Positions 1-7,442 are shown, numbered from the stretch's first letter. The stretch is 38,618 nucleotides of DNA from Alistipes sp. (GCA_017560425.1 JAFZEX010000001.1:1-38618); one strand, 5' to 3'. The notes: a model not told the origin generated them from the sequence alone. Numbers and translations are program-made.

Positions 1-42
1 AACGATTCTGGCTATTCAGCTACGCATGTGCAAGTCGCCTAA
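1..42 (+). CDS. possible 3' tail of a gene cut by the left edge
   Basis: Frame 1 is open from the first base for 13 codons (NDSGYSATHVQVA) and stops with TAA at 40-42. A plus-strand terminator hairpin follows at 101-141, so a gene ending here is plausible. A second frame is also open to about 121 but would run through the hairpin. Too little is present to name a product. Confidence 0.3.
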   Translation, partial: NDSGYSATHVQVA

Positions 43-100
43 TGCGAAAATCTCGAAAAAACGCAAATATCCTGAAATGTTTGATTTTATAATAAATAGA

Positions 101-142
101 AGCCTGTCTAACTTTTTTTGAATGTTAGACAGGCTCTTTTTT
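101..142 (+). terminator. rho-independent terminator
   Basis: A perfect 12-bp stem pairs 101-112 with 124-135 around a T-rich loop and is followed by a run of T. It points rightward and probably ends a gene lying mostly off the left edge. Confidence 0.75.
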
Positions 143-220
143 GTTTTTGTACGTGTCGCTTCGTGGTGCTACGATGTTTCACATCTACTTCCGATAAGGT
201 ACGACCACAATTATCCAAGA

Positions 221-301
221 GTCCTAAGGGTCCTAAAGGTCCTAACGGTCCCAAAGGTCATAAGCGGCCTAAAGGTCCCAAGTGTCCTAAGGGTCTCAAA
301 T
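221..301. repeat. nine-copy 9-bp tandem repeat (GTCCTAARG type)
   Basis: Nine consecutive 9-bp units read GTCCTAAGG, GTCCTAAAG, GTCCTAACG, GTCCCAAAG, GTCATAAGC, GGCCTAAAG, GTCCCAAGT, GTCCTAAGG, GTCTCAAAT. In one frame this gives a Pro-Lys-Gly pseudo-collagen, but there is no start signal and it lies behind a terminator, so I read it as a noncoding repeat. The rest of 143-390 holds only pyrimidine-rich runs and no gene I can support. Confidence 0.8.
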
Positions 302-390
302 ATTGAGCGCATCACAACTCTTTTGCCCCTTAATAACCCTTTTATGCCCCTTCTTCCCCTTTTGCTGGTGCGCTAATCGAGGTGTGGCGT

Positions 391-432
391 AAAAATAGAG
401 TGACCCCATTGCTGTGGGGTCACTCTATTTTT
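391..432. terminator. bidirectional terminator after the CatA-like gene
   Basis: A perfect 18-bp stem pairs 391-408 with 415-432, with an A-run on one side and a T-run on the other. It lies just beyond the stop of the minus-strand acetyltransferase gene. Confidence 0.85.
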
Positions 433-450
433 GTATCTATCTATTTTATC

Positions 451-1074
451 TTAATACTCCAGCGTGTTCATCACATGTTGTAGCTCGTTTAGGAAGGCGG
501 TCGATATGGGGCCGTCCATTTGCGTGTGGTGGAACTGGAACGAGAGGGGTAGGGTGGTGCGGAACATGCCCTTGCGATATTTGCTCCACACGGCGAAGGG
601 GTTGTTGCACCAGCCAGCATATAGGTTGGTTACCGAGTCGAGCTCGCACTTGGTGAGTGCCGACGTGCCGATGACCATGTAGCTGCCATCTAAGGTGATG
701 TCCTCCTCGGCATGGCTTGCCTCCTCTGTCAGGCGTAGGTACTCCTTCTCGAAGGCGTGTATGTCGTCGATGAAGGGGATGTCGCAGGTGTTGATGCCTC
801 CCGTGGTGGTCATCACGATGGTGTTTATCGCCAGGTGGTCGTACTCGATGAGCTTGCCATCGACGGGGAGCATGTAGAACTCGCGGAACTTAGATGCTGC
901 CTTTGCTATGGCGTAGCACATGAGCATGTTTAGTTTGATGCCACGGCGGCGTGCGAGGCGGCGTAGGCGTGTTATGTCGTAGGTCTTGGTCATGGTGACC
1001 ATGGGCATTGGCGACTGCATCCATAGCTTGAACGCCTTGGCACGGCTGGTGGTGTTGGGGTCGATCTCTCTCAT
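451..1074 (-). CDS. CatA-like chloramphenicol acetyltransferase family protein
   Basis: This 207-residue protein belongs to the chloramphenicol acetyltransferase family of acetyl-CoA-dependent O-acetyltransferases. The family signature HHTQMDG sits near residues 182-188. The second His is the expected catalytic base and the Asp the expected structural partner. An early YDITRLRRLARRRGIKLN stretch also fits the family. The ORF can be extended upstream, but that extension reads through tRNA-Glu, so I chose the Met of MREIDPN, which gives the usual family length of about 210. The gene begins 17 bases after the terminator of tRNA-Glu and no separate promoter is visible, so readthrough from the tRNA promoter may express it. 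Many relatives in Bacteroidota are not resistance enzymes, and the natural acceptor here is unknown. Confidence 0.85.
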   Translation of the reverse strand: MREIDPNTTSRAKAFKLWMQSPMPMVTMTKTYDITRLRRLARRRGIKLNMLMCYAIAKAASKFREFYMLPVDGKLIEYDHLAINTIVMTTTGGINTCDIPFIDDIHAFEKEYLRLTEEASHAEEDITLDGSYMVIGTSALTKCELDSVTNLYAGWCNNPFAVWSKYRKGMFRTTLPLSFQFHHTQMDGPISTAFLNELQHVMNTLEY

Positions 1075-1090
1075 GATGGTTATAGGTATA

Positions 1091-1120
1091 AAAAAAACGA
1101 GCAACTTTCGCTGCTCGTTT
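1091..1120 (-). terminator. terminator of tRNA-Glu
   Basis: The stem pairs 1096-1103 with 1112-1119. On the minus strand it is followed by a T-run complementary to 1091-1097. It ends the tRNA transcript just before the CatA-like gene. Confidence 0.8.
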
Positions 1121-1122
1121 AG

Positions 1123-1194
1123 TAGTGGATAGGGGATTCGAACCCCTATGTCATGCGTGAGAGGCATGTATCCTAGCCCTTAGATGAATCCACC
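1123..1194 (-). tRNA. tRNA-Glu (anticodon CTC)
   Basis: The minus strand folds as a 72-nt cloverleaf. The acceptor stem GGTGGAT/ATCCACT opens with a G-U pair. The anticodon stem CATGC/GCATG encloses loop CTCTCAC, giving anticodon CTC, which decodes GAG. The T arm is AGGGG-TTCGAAT-CCCCT. CCA is not encoded. GAG is the dominant Glu codon in the genes around it. Confidence 0.95.
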
Positions 1195-1233
1195 ATTTCA
1201 AACTGTCACTCAGGTTGTTTCCTTTTGACGATG

Positions 1234-1264
1234 CAAATATACTACCTTTTTTTTATTCTGCAAA
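1234..1264 (-). promoter_or_regulatory. promoter of tRNA-Glu
   Basis: On the minus strand TTTG (complement of 1261-1264) is followed after exactly 19 bases by TATATTTG (complement of 1234-1241). This matches the Bacteroidota -33/-7 consensus. The tRNA 5' end lies 40 bases downstream. Confidence 0.85.
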
Positions 1265-1314
1265 CTTTTTCGCAAAAAAAATGCAAAAAATGTGCTTTTT
1301 TTGTGATTTTTCCC

Positions 1315-1322
1315 TAAATTTG
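1315..1322 (+). promoter_or_regulatory. -7 box of the 1348 gene
   Basis: TAAATTTG matches TAnnTTTG and ends 25 bases before the ATG. I do not see a clear TTTG at the -33 spacing, so the call rests on the -7 box and its position. Confidence 0.5.
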
Positions 1323-1347
1323 TAATAAAATCAAAAGTTTTTCGATC

Positions 1348-2085
1348 ATGACAAGCCTAAACAGAGCCCTTCGCAGTGTTGCAACAGTTGGTGCTGCACT
1401 CCTCTTTTTCTTTGGCGCAAGCATCGCTTATGCGCAAACAGCTCCACAATTTAAGTCAGTAAAGGTAAATGGCGGCGTTACGGGACGCTGCTCGGTGGAG
1501 ATTCAGTATATGCGCATCGCTAACGACTCGGGCAATGCCGCCTTTCAGAAGATCAACCGTGCCAACCGCATGGCGGTCATCAACAAGCGAGCAGCAACAA
1601 CATCTGACGATGTCGCCATTCAGGATATAACCGCCGAGATTTTGGAGGCCTACTACGAGGGCATGTACCAGATACCATACCACAACGTAACACAATCGGC
1701 GCGCACCGTACGTGGTGGAAAGTATGTTGTATTCTCAACCCACATTGAGGCATACTATGGTGGTGCTCACGGCGTGGATGCCGACGAATGTCATGTTTAT
1801 AACCTCAGCACCGGAAACCAACTCGATGTGAGCTGTTTCACTACGGGAGGCTCCTGGTACAACCTCAAACGTGAGCTCTACAATCGTTGTCGTCAGAGGT
1901 TAGGTGATCAATTTGAGGTTGAGTCGCTCTCCGATATGCCCGAACCATCATCATTCGAGCTTACTGATCGAGGTGTTGTCTTCATCTATTTCCCCTACGA
2001 GGTAAGCTGCTACGCCATAGGCACAGTGCGTATCGAACTAACCGACGCAGAACTCCGTCAGCTTGGCGTAACCGTCAAATGGTAG
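1348..2085 (+). CDS. secreted DUF4163/DUF3298-like protein
   Basis: The 245-residue product starts with a clear signal peptide: a basic N-terminus, a hydrophobic core around residues 13-27, and a likely cut after AYA near residue 29. The mature part resembles the DUF4163/DUF3298 fold seen in RsiV- and PdaC-like extracytoplasmic proteins. It has an early conserved strand segment, then YYGGAHGV near the middle, YNLSTGNQLDV after it, and a C-terminal VFIYFPYEVSCYAIGTVRIE. It has several cysteines that could form disulfides in the periplasm. It is monocistronic, with its own -7 box and a terminator shared with the convergent phosphatase gene. The family assignment rests on motif memory. The biological role, perhaps binding of lysozyme or peptidoglycan, is not shown. 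Confidence 0.75.
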   Translation: MTSLNRALRSVATVGAALLFFFGASIAYAQTAPQFKSVKVNGGVTGRCSVEIQYMRIANDSGNAAFQKINRANRMAVINKRAATTSDDVAIQDITAEILEAYYEGMYQIPYHNVTQSARTVRGGKYVVFSTHIEAYYGGAHGVDADECHVYNLSTGNQLDVSCFTTGGSWYNLKRELYNRCRQRLGDQFEVESLSDMPEPSSFELTDRGVVFIYFPYEVSCYAIGTVRIELTDAELRQLGVTVKW

Positions 2086-2105
2086 TAAGGTTAAGGTATA
2101 GATGT

Positions 2106-2140
2106 AAAAAATGCTAACCGCTTGGGTTAGCATTTTTTTT
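2106..2140. terminator. bidirectional terminator between convergent genes
   Basis: ATGCTAACC (2111-2119) pairs with GGTTAGCAT (2125-2133), flanked by A- and T-runs. It serves both the 1348 gene and the phosphatase gene. Confidence 0.85.
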
Positions 2141-3232
2141 CTACTTTATGAGTTCCTTGAGCTTGGCATTTAGCTCGGTGTTCTCCATGATGCCGTTTAT
2201 CCATTCGGCACCTGCGCCGTAGAGGTAGATGGGCACCATCTGTCCCGAGTGGCCTCCTGTGCTCCACTTAAACTCTACGCCCTGCTCCGAGAGGTTGAAG
2301 TCGGCGTTGGCGCTGATGAGTGCCAAGCCGCCTGTCTCATGGTCGGCAGTGACAACAACGAGGGTGTCGGGGTGTTGGCGGGCATACTCCACAGCCACCT
2401 TGATAGCCTGCATGAAGCTCTCCATCTCCTTCTGCTGGGCTTCGGCATTGTTGCCATGACCCATCGAGTCGATTAGCGAGCCCTCGACCATAAGCACAAA
2501 GCCTCGCTTGCTGCGCTTGCCCTTACCCTTGCTCTGAGCCTCAAGCATAGTGAGTGCCTTAGAGGTTGCCTCGGCGAGGTATGAGCCGCTATCTGCGCCT
2601 ACCTCCTTATCCGACACGAGGGCGAGGGTGCGGCTGTTGTTATCTGCATTTTCGAGCTCCTCCATCGACGAGACATACTCAAAGCCAGCCTCAGCAATAG
2701 CCTTTTGTGCCTCCTCCTTATCGCCATAGCGCTCCTCGAAGAAAGCCATGCCACCGCCTATGGCTACGTCGAGCTTGCTTCTAAGCAGCTGCTCCGATAT
2801 CTCGGCGAGCTTATGGCGGCTATCTATGTGTGCGTAGAATGCTGCGGGTGTGGCGTGCTGAAGATATGTCGTCACGACAACGCCCGTTGCCATGCCCTTA
2901 CGCTGAGCAAGCTCCATGATCGACTCTGCGTGGCTAAGGTCGGGGCGCATGCCGAGCATGGTGTTGTTGGTCTTAACACCCGTGGCAAGGGCTGTGCCCG
3001 AGGCTGCCGAGTCGGTCACACGGTTGTCTGCCGAGTAGGTCTTTTGCAGGGCTATGTTCTCTGCCTGGTCGAAGATGGTTGGCTCGTAGTTGTTTATAAG
3101 CTGCATCATCGACACCGACGAGAGGCCCATGCCGTCGCCAATCATGTATATGATATTTTTTACAGGTCCTTGGGCAAGGAGTGTGCCTATGCTAAGGAGC
3201 ATAGCCATGGCACAAATGGTAAATCTACGCAT
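2141..3232 (-). CDS. phoA: secreted alkaline phosphatase (PhoA family)
   Basis: This 363-residue protein hydrolyses phosphate monoesters in the periplasm. A signal peptide of about 20 residues ends in LLAQ. The metal motif IGDGMG lies at about 31-36. The nucleophile motif VTDSAASGTA has its Ser near residue 75, and the C-terminal metal ligands TADHETGG and STGGHSGQ are present, so all catalytic parts look intact. It is shorter than E. coli PhoA (about 470), as is common for compact alkaline phosphatases. It has its own consensus promoter, divergent from and overlapping that of ung. The promoter shows no obvious extra operator, so phosphate control is not visible. Its specificity (monoesterase or diesterase) cannot be read directly, but PhoA-like monoesterase is the best fit. 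Confidence 0.93.
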   Translation of the reverse strand: MRRFTICAMAMLLSIGTLLAQGPVKNIIYMIGDGMGLSSVSMMQLINNYEPTIFDQAENIALQKTYSADNRVTDSAASGTALATGVKTNNTMLGMRPDLSHAESIMELAQRKGMATGVVVTTYLQHATPAAFYAHIDSRHKLAEISEQLLRSKLDVAIGGGMAFFEERYGDKEEAQKAIAEAGFEYVSSMEELENADNNSRTLALVSDKEVGADSGSYLAEATSKALTMLEAQSKGKGKRSKRGFVLMVEGSLIDSMGHGNNAEAQQKEMESFMQAIKVAVEYARQHPDTLVVVTADHETGGLALISANADFNLSEQGVEFKWSTGGHSGQMVPIYLYGAGAEWINGIMENTELNAKLKELIK

Positions 3233-3254
3233 AGAAGTTGTGGTTTTAGTTATG

Positions 3255-3285
3255 CAAATTTAGAAAAAAATAGTAACTTCGCAAA
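3255..3285 (-). promoter_or_regulatory. promoter of phoA
   Basis: On the minus strand TTTG (3282-3285) is followed after 19 bases by TAAATTTG (3255-3262), ending 22 bases before the phoA start. On the plus strand a weaker TAACTTCG box (3274-3281) in the same DNA could serve ung. Confidence 0.8.
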
Positions 3286-3301
3286 ATAAAACTACCAATT
3301 T

Positions 3302-3967
3302 ATGGCAGACGTACGCATAGCAGAAGATTGGAAGGAGTTGCTTCGTGACGAGTTCTCGAAGCCCTATTTCGACACGTTGGTCGAGTTTGTCAGGGGCGAA
3401 TACTCGTCGGGCGTGGTATACCCCTCGGGCGCAAATATCTTTCGTGCCTTCGACAAGTGTCCCTTCGACAAGCTCAAGGTTGTGATCATCGGTCAAGACC
3501 CATATCATGGCCCTGGTCAGGCAAATGGCTTGTGCTTCTCGGTGGGCGAGGGAGTTGCGTTTCCACCCTCGTTGCAGAATATTTTCAAGGAGGTAGCCTC
3601 GGACATAGGAACTCCGATACCTGCGTCGGGCGAGCTCGACAGGTGGGCTGAGCAGGGAGTCTTGCTGCTTAACTCGGTGCTCACGGTGCGAGAGCATTGT
3701 GCGGCGTCGCATGCGGGAAGAGGCTGGGAGCAGTTTACTGATGCTGTGGTGCGTGCCATTGCCGAGCGTAAGGAGGGCGTGGTGTATATGTTGTGGGGTA
3801 GCTATGCGCAGAAGAAGGGCGCTATTGCCAACCCTGCGAAAAACTTGATACTCAAGGCTGTGCACCCATCGCCGTTGTCGGCATACCGTGGCTTCTTTGG
3901 CTGCAAGCACTTCTCACAAGCAAACCAATACCTACAACAAATTGGCAAAACACCAATCGAGTGGTAA
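3302..3967 (+). CDS. ung: uracil-DNA glycosylase
   Basis: This 221-residue family 1 enzyme excises uracil from DNA as the first step of base-excision repair. The water-activating loop GQDPYHGPGQANGLCFS begins near residue 64, with the catalytic Asp at about 66. The uracil-binding LLLNSVLTV and the DNA-inserting HPSPLSAYRGFFGCKHFS loop near the C-terminus are complete. The length is normal for the family. It is a single-gene unit divergent from phoA. The ATG lies 20 bases after the weak -7 box. A hairpin at 3972-3996 terminates it. Confidence 0.97.
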   Translation: MADVRIAEDWKELLRDEFSKPYFDTLVEFVRGEYSSGVVYPSGANIFRAFDKCPFDKLKVVIIGQDPYHGPGQANGLCFSVGEGVAFPPSLQNIFKEVASDIGTPIPASGELDRWAEQGVLLLNSVLTVREHCAASHAGRGWEQFTDAVVRAIAERKEGVVYMLWGSYAQKKGAIANPAKNLILKAVHPSPLSAYRGFFGCKHFSQANQYLQQIGKTPIEW

Positions 3968-3971
3968 CTAA

Positions 3972-3996
3972 AAAGCGAGGCTACAAACCTCGCTTT
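3972..3996. terminator. bidirectional terminator overlapping a gene end
   Basis: AAAGCGAGG (3972-3980) pairs with CCTCGCTTT (3988-3996). The hairpin covers the last codons of the minus-strand LicD-glycosyltransferase gene. On that strand it is followed by a T-run. Confidence 0.7.
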
Positions 3997-5768
3997 GTTA
4001 TTATCCATGCTGCGGTGCGGTAGATATGGTCTACCACGCCTCGTAGCATCTTGGGTAGTGCATTTGTTATGCGCAGGCGCATGAGTTGTCGGCGGTTAAG
4101 CTCGGTGTAGCCGAAGTCACGAATAGCCTTTGCCGCATCCTCTGTGCCACCACGCACCGACTGCGTTATAGCCTTGCCGATACCTATGCGTGCTATGTAC
4201 TCGTTTGTGAGGTGGTCGCCCTTGGGGTTGTATAGCTCGGCTATGGAGTGCTCGCTCTGCTCCGAACGGTATATCGCTGCTGAGCGGTTAGATGCTGTGC
4301 GTGAGTATCTCACGAGCGACATTGGCGAGAAGCAGAACTTGGCACCACACTGCATAAGGCGCACCCACACCCACTGATCCTCGCCCATGCGCATGCCCAC
4401 GGGGAAGCCTCCAATAGATTGTAGGGTGCTACGACGTATGGTTGCCGTAGATGGGATAATAGGGTATCCGCCAAGCATAGCCTCCACGGCGGGGTTTATC
4501 TCGCCCTCGTGCTCGGGGCAGGGGGCGGCGATGTGCTTGTTGTGGTTTACAATGTCGAAGCCTGTGGAGAAGCAGTCGCTCTCGGGGTAGTAGGTCATAA
4601 GACGGCACACCTCGGCGATATATCCTGTGAGGTAGTAATCGTCGCCATCGAGCAGTGCAACGTAGTCGCCCGTAGCCTCGTCGATGCCTCGGTTGCGTGC
4701 AGCGCTAACGCCCGCATTTTGTTGCGATATGAGGCGAATGTTGTGCTCGGCATAGCGCTCAATGATACGTCGAACAATATCTGCTGACGAGTCGGTCGAG
4801 CCATCATCAACCACGATAATCTCACGTGGCATAAGGCTTTGGTTGATGACCGACATAAGCGTGCGCTCGATCTCCGCCTCCTTATTATATAAAGGTATAA
4901 CGACTGATATCTGCTGCGACTCGGTTGTGCGCAATGGCTCTGCGAAGTGCAACACCTCGGGCGCATGGTTTAGGCGCTTCTCCTCGGGTAGCCACTTCTG
5001 AATGTTGCCGTAGTGGTTGCGTAGGTATCTCTCCAGGTCGCTCGGTGCCCATAGCTCCTGTTCGCCAAAGCGTCGGCGCTCGGGGTTCTCGATAGCCTCA
5101 CGAGCAATCATATCCTTAGGCATGCGCACGATGTTGTAGCGAGAAGCGTCGGTAGAGTTGTAGCGAGTAAGCTCACGACGTAGGCGGCGATATATCCTCT
5201 GTTTCGACATAAGGAGCGTTACAAGGCGTATTGCTAAGCACGATGCCCAGCTCTTAGGCATCACCACGCCATTGTTTGCCTTGCCAAACCATCGCCATAG
5301 CCACACCGACTTTGCCATGAAGCAGTTTACCCAAAAGCGCACACGGCGGCGCTGCGCTCGCTCCTTGGCGGGCGAGTCGGGGATTAGGTCGTAGGGGAAG
5401 ATGTCGATATATATGCCCTCGGAGATGTTCATTCCTACCCACTCGCTCTCGACAAACTTAGTGCCTGCCTTGCGCACCTTAGCAAAGTAGAAGGGGGTGT
5501 CGGGCTCGGTCGAGAACTCCTGAAGGGTGTAGCCCTTATGTAGTCGCTTGGGGGCTTCTACTAAGAAGCGCTCGTAGTTCTCACGTGTCATGCCTAAGTC
5601 GATGTCGTCGTCCCAGGGCACGATATCCTCAAAGAAATGTGCACCAATGGCTGTGCCTCCCTGTATGAAGTAGGGTATCTTTGCCTCGTCGCACACACGC
5701 ACCACCTCACGAGTAATGTCGTGAAGCTCACGGTGTAGTTGTCGTAGTATGTCGCTGTTGTACTTCAT
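3981..5768 (-). CDS. LicD-family phosphotransferase fused to a GT2 glycosyltransferase
   Basis: This 595-residue protein joins two enzymes. Residues 1 to about 280 form a LicD-like nucleotidyltransferase-fold domain, with GGTAIGAHFFEDIVPWDDDIDLG near 37-59. Its Gly-Gly and the Asp cluster are the family's active-site signature. Residues from about 287 to 510 form a family 2 glycosyltransferase: ISVVIPLYNKEAEIERTLMS, the nucleotide-binding VVDDGS near 321-324, the metal-binding LLDGDD near 374, and a GEDQW catalytic segment. No membrane segment is obvious. I chose the Met of MKYNSD, one base after the stop of the upstream LuxE-like gene; a start six codons earlier would overlap it. LicD proteins attach phosphocholine or related groups to sugars, so I infer coupled sugar addition and phospho-decoration of a surface glycan. 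The substituent and acceptor are unknown. Confidence 0.88.
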   Translation of the reverse strand: MKYNSDILRQLHRELHDITREVVRVCDEAKIPYFIQGGTAIGAHFFEDIVPWDDDIDLGMTRENYERFLVEAPKRLHKGYTLQEFSTEPDTPFYFAKVRKAGTKFVESEWVGMNISEGIYIDIFPYDLIPDSPAKERAQRRRVRFWVNCFMAKSVWLWRWFGKANNGVVMPKSWASCLAIRLVTLLMSKQRIYRRLRRELTRYNSTDASRYNIVRMPKDMIAREAIENPERRRFGEQELWAPSDLERYLRNHYGNIQKWLPEEKRLNHAPEVLHFAEPLRTTESQQISVVIPLYNKEAEIERTLMSVINQSLMPREIIVVDDGSTDSSADIVRRIIERYAEHNIRLISQQNAGVSAARNRGIDEATGDYVALLDGDDYYLTGYIAEVCRLMTYYPESDCFSTGFDIVNHNKHIAAPCPEHEGEINPAVEAMLGGYPIIPSTATIRRSTLQSIGGFPVGMRMGEDQWVWVRLMQCGAKFCFSPMSLVRYSRTASNRSAAIYRSEQSEHSIAELYNPKGDHLTNEYIARIGIGKAITQSVRGGTEDAAKAIRDFGYTELNRRQLMRLRITNALPKMLRGVVDHIYRTAAWIITKRGL

Positions 5769-5769
5769 C

Positions 5770-6735
5770 TTATAAGTCGTGAACAAGAAGGTTGCACCCT
5801 CTAATGTCGCTTCCCGCTATGCGGCCCTCGAGCACAAACTCGCCCGTGGGGAGCACTCGTCCCATATCCTGGGTCTGGATAAAGGCGCACGAGCCGATGT
5901 TGGCAAGGTCGATAATGTCGATGCCGCCACGCTTTACCGTGTGGTCGAAGGGGTCGTTTAGGTCACGTAGCATGATGCGCATCCAACGAGGTGTTCGGAA
6001 GATGCCCTCGCCCGAGGAGTAAGCCTGCGACGTGAGCTCTGCCATGCCATACTCCGAGTGAATGGCATCAACGCCCAAGCCATCGCACAGTATCTTGTGT
6101 AACTCGCTCTTCGATAGCTCCTTGCGCTTGCCCTTCATGCCGCCTGTCTCCATGACGATGGTGTTCTCCAACTTTGGTGCATGCCTCTCTGCCAAGTCCC
6201 ATAGTGCGTAGCTCACGCCAAGCAAAATCTTGGGCTTGGGGTCACGTGCCATATCCTCGATAAGCTCCTCGTAGTTGTTTAGGTAGAAGCCTCCCGACCC
6301 AGCACGACGTATCAGCTCATCGACCATATAGACCAACGACGACCCCTCACGCTCGAGGTAGTTTGGCAAGAGTCCGTAGATGCTCCACTGCTCGATGTTG
6401 CCATAGAACTGCTCGAAGGCGGCGGTAAATGCCTTGCGATAGGTCTCAAGGCTCGCCATAAGGTGGCGCGATGCCACGGTCTGCCCCGTGTTGCTCGAGG
6501 TGAATATCATCTCGGGAGCGTGGTCATAGGAGTATATGTCGTGGGTCTTGAATAGCTCGATAGGTAGGAACGGTATATCCTCTACCGACTCTACAGCTTC
6601 GGGGTCGATGCCCAAGAGCGAGATATACTCGTTATATGGCTTGCACCTCTTAGCCTGAAACCTAAATATCTCAAGCGCTGCAGCCTCGAACTCTGCGTCA
6701 GAGTCTATTGAAAGTATTTGATCTATGGTAAGCAT
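5770..6735 (-). CDS. LuxE/PaaK-like acyl- or aryl-adenylating protein
   Basis: The 321-residue product resembles LuxE acyl-protein synthetase and the core of ANL adenylating enzymes. It keeps a phosphate-binding loop TSSNTGQT (about 79-86), in place of the usual TSGTTG, and an A5-like EYGMAEL (about 228-234). It lacks the C-terminal lid domain of full-length acyl-CoA synthetases, as LuxE does. It is the first gene of a two-gene unit with the LicD-GT2 fusion (one-base gap), so an activated acyl or amino-acid group for a surface glycan is a reasonable inference. Its promoter's -7 box ends only four bases before the ATG, so the mRNA may be leaderless. No alternative start is available nearby in frame. 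Confidence 0.8.
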   Translation of the reverse strand: MLTIDQILSIDSDAEFEAAALEIFRFQAKRCKPYNEYISLLGIDPEAVESVEDIPFLPIELFKTHDIYSYDHAPEMIFTSSNTGQTVASRHLMASLETYRKAFTAAFEQFYGNIEQWSIYGLLPNYLEREGSSLVYMVDELIRRAGSGGFYLNNYEELIEDMARDPKPKILLGVSYALWDLAERHAPKLENTIVMETGGMKGKRKELSKSELHKILCDGLGVDAIHSEYGMAELTSQAYSSGEGIFRTPRWMRIMLRDLNDPFDHTVKRGGIDIIDLANIGSCAFIQTQDMGRVLPTGEFVLEGRIAGSDIRGCNLLVHDL

Positions 6736-6739
6736 AAAG

Positions 6740-6770
6740 CAAAGGTACGAAATAATTTACAAATATCAAA
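6740..6770 (-). promoter_or_regulatory. promoter of the LuxE-like/LicD-GT2 unit
   Basis: On the minus strand TTTG (6767-6770) is followed after 19 bases by TACCTTTG (6740-6747). The box ends four bases before the start codon, against 18-25 bases for most other promoters here. The -33 element touches the infC terminator. Confidence 0.75.
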
Positions 6771-6771
6771 A

Positions 6772-6803
6772 ACGAGGCTAACCCATCAATAGGTCAGCCT
6801 CGT
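6772..6803 (-). terminator. terminator after infC
   Basis: ACGAGGCT (6772-6779) pairs with AGCCTCGT (6796-6803), with further partial pairing inside. The minus strand continues into a T-run. Confidence 0.7.
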
Positions 6804-6824
6804 CTAAAGATTTTTGTCGTAGGA

Positions 6825-7442
6825 TTACTTCTTCGACTTAGGAGCCAAGATCATGTTCATCTTCTTGCCATCGAGCTTAGGCATAAGCTCAACGCGTGCA
6901 AACTCCTCAAGGTCGTTAGCAAATCTGAGCAACAAGATCTCGCCCTGCTCCTTGAAGACGATAGAACGTCCACGGAAGAAGACATAAGCCTTAACCTTTG
7001 CGCCCTCCTTAAGGAAGTTCTCAGCATGCTTAAGCTTAAAGTTGTAGTCGTGGTCGTCGGTCTGTGGACCAAAACGAATCTCCTTGATGACAACCTTAAC
7101 CTGCTTTGCCTTGATCTCCTTAGCCTTCTTCTTCTGCTGATAGAGGAACTTCTGGTAGTCGGCAATACGGCATACTGGAGGCTCAGCCTTAGGCGAAATC
7201 TCAATCAAGTCGAGCTCCATCTCGTCCGCAAGGCGGATAGCCTCCTTGATAGGAAGCACGAGGTTAGGCTCAACGTTCTCGCCAACGACACGCACTGTAG
7301 GTGCTGTGATCTCGTCGTTGATGCGGTTGGGATTCTCCTGCTGTGGGCGGCGACCACGCTGGTCACGCTGCTGCTGCTGGTTCTGCTGTTGGTTATTCCC
7401 CTGCGCCTGTGGGCGTGGGCGGAATGGAAATTGTCCTGCCAA
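6825..7442 (-). CDS. infC: translation initiation factor IF-3
   Basis: IF-3 binds the 30S subunit and checks start-codon pairing. The N-domain begins around [19 protein letters not shown]. The linker carries [17 protein letters not shown], and the C-domain ends in MILAPKSKK. The first 40 or so residues are an unusual Gln/Arg/Pro-rich extension, giving 205 residues against about 170-200 in the family. The reading frame upstream offers no ATG: the only initiation codon before a stop is TTG, which I take as the start. A rare start is fitting because infC is classically autoregulated through a non-AUG codon. It lies 29 bases after thrS. A terminator follows and rpmI and rplT, its usual partners, are not in the window. 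Confidence 0.95.
   Translation of the reverse strand: MAGQFPFRPRPQAQGNNQQQNQQQQRDQRGRRPQQENPNRINDEITAPTVRVVGENVEPNLVLPIKEAIRLADEMELDLIEISPKAEPPVCRIADYQKFLYQQKKKAKEIKAKQVKVVIKEIRFGPQTDDHDYNFKLKHAENFLKEGAKVKAYVFFRGRSIVFKEQGEILLLRFANDLEEFARVELMPKLDGKKMNMILAPKSKK

Noticed and set aside
118-306. Plus-strand ORF with a collagen-like Pro-Lys-Gly tail
   Set aside because: It starts within a terminator hairpin, has no promoter, and its tail is just the 9-bp tandem repeat read in frame.
1075-1167. Longer start for the CatA-like gene
   Set aside because: The extension would translate the tRNA-Glu gene and its terminator.
3260-3910. 216-codon minus-strand ORF
   Set aside because: It lies fully antisense to ung, which has every catalytic motif.
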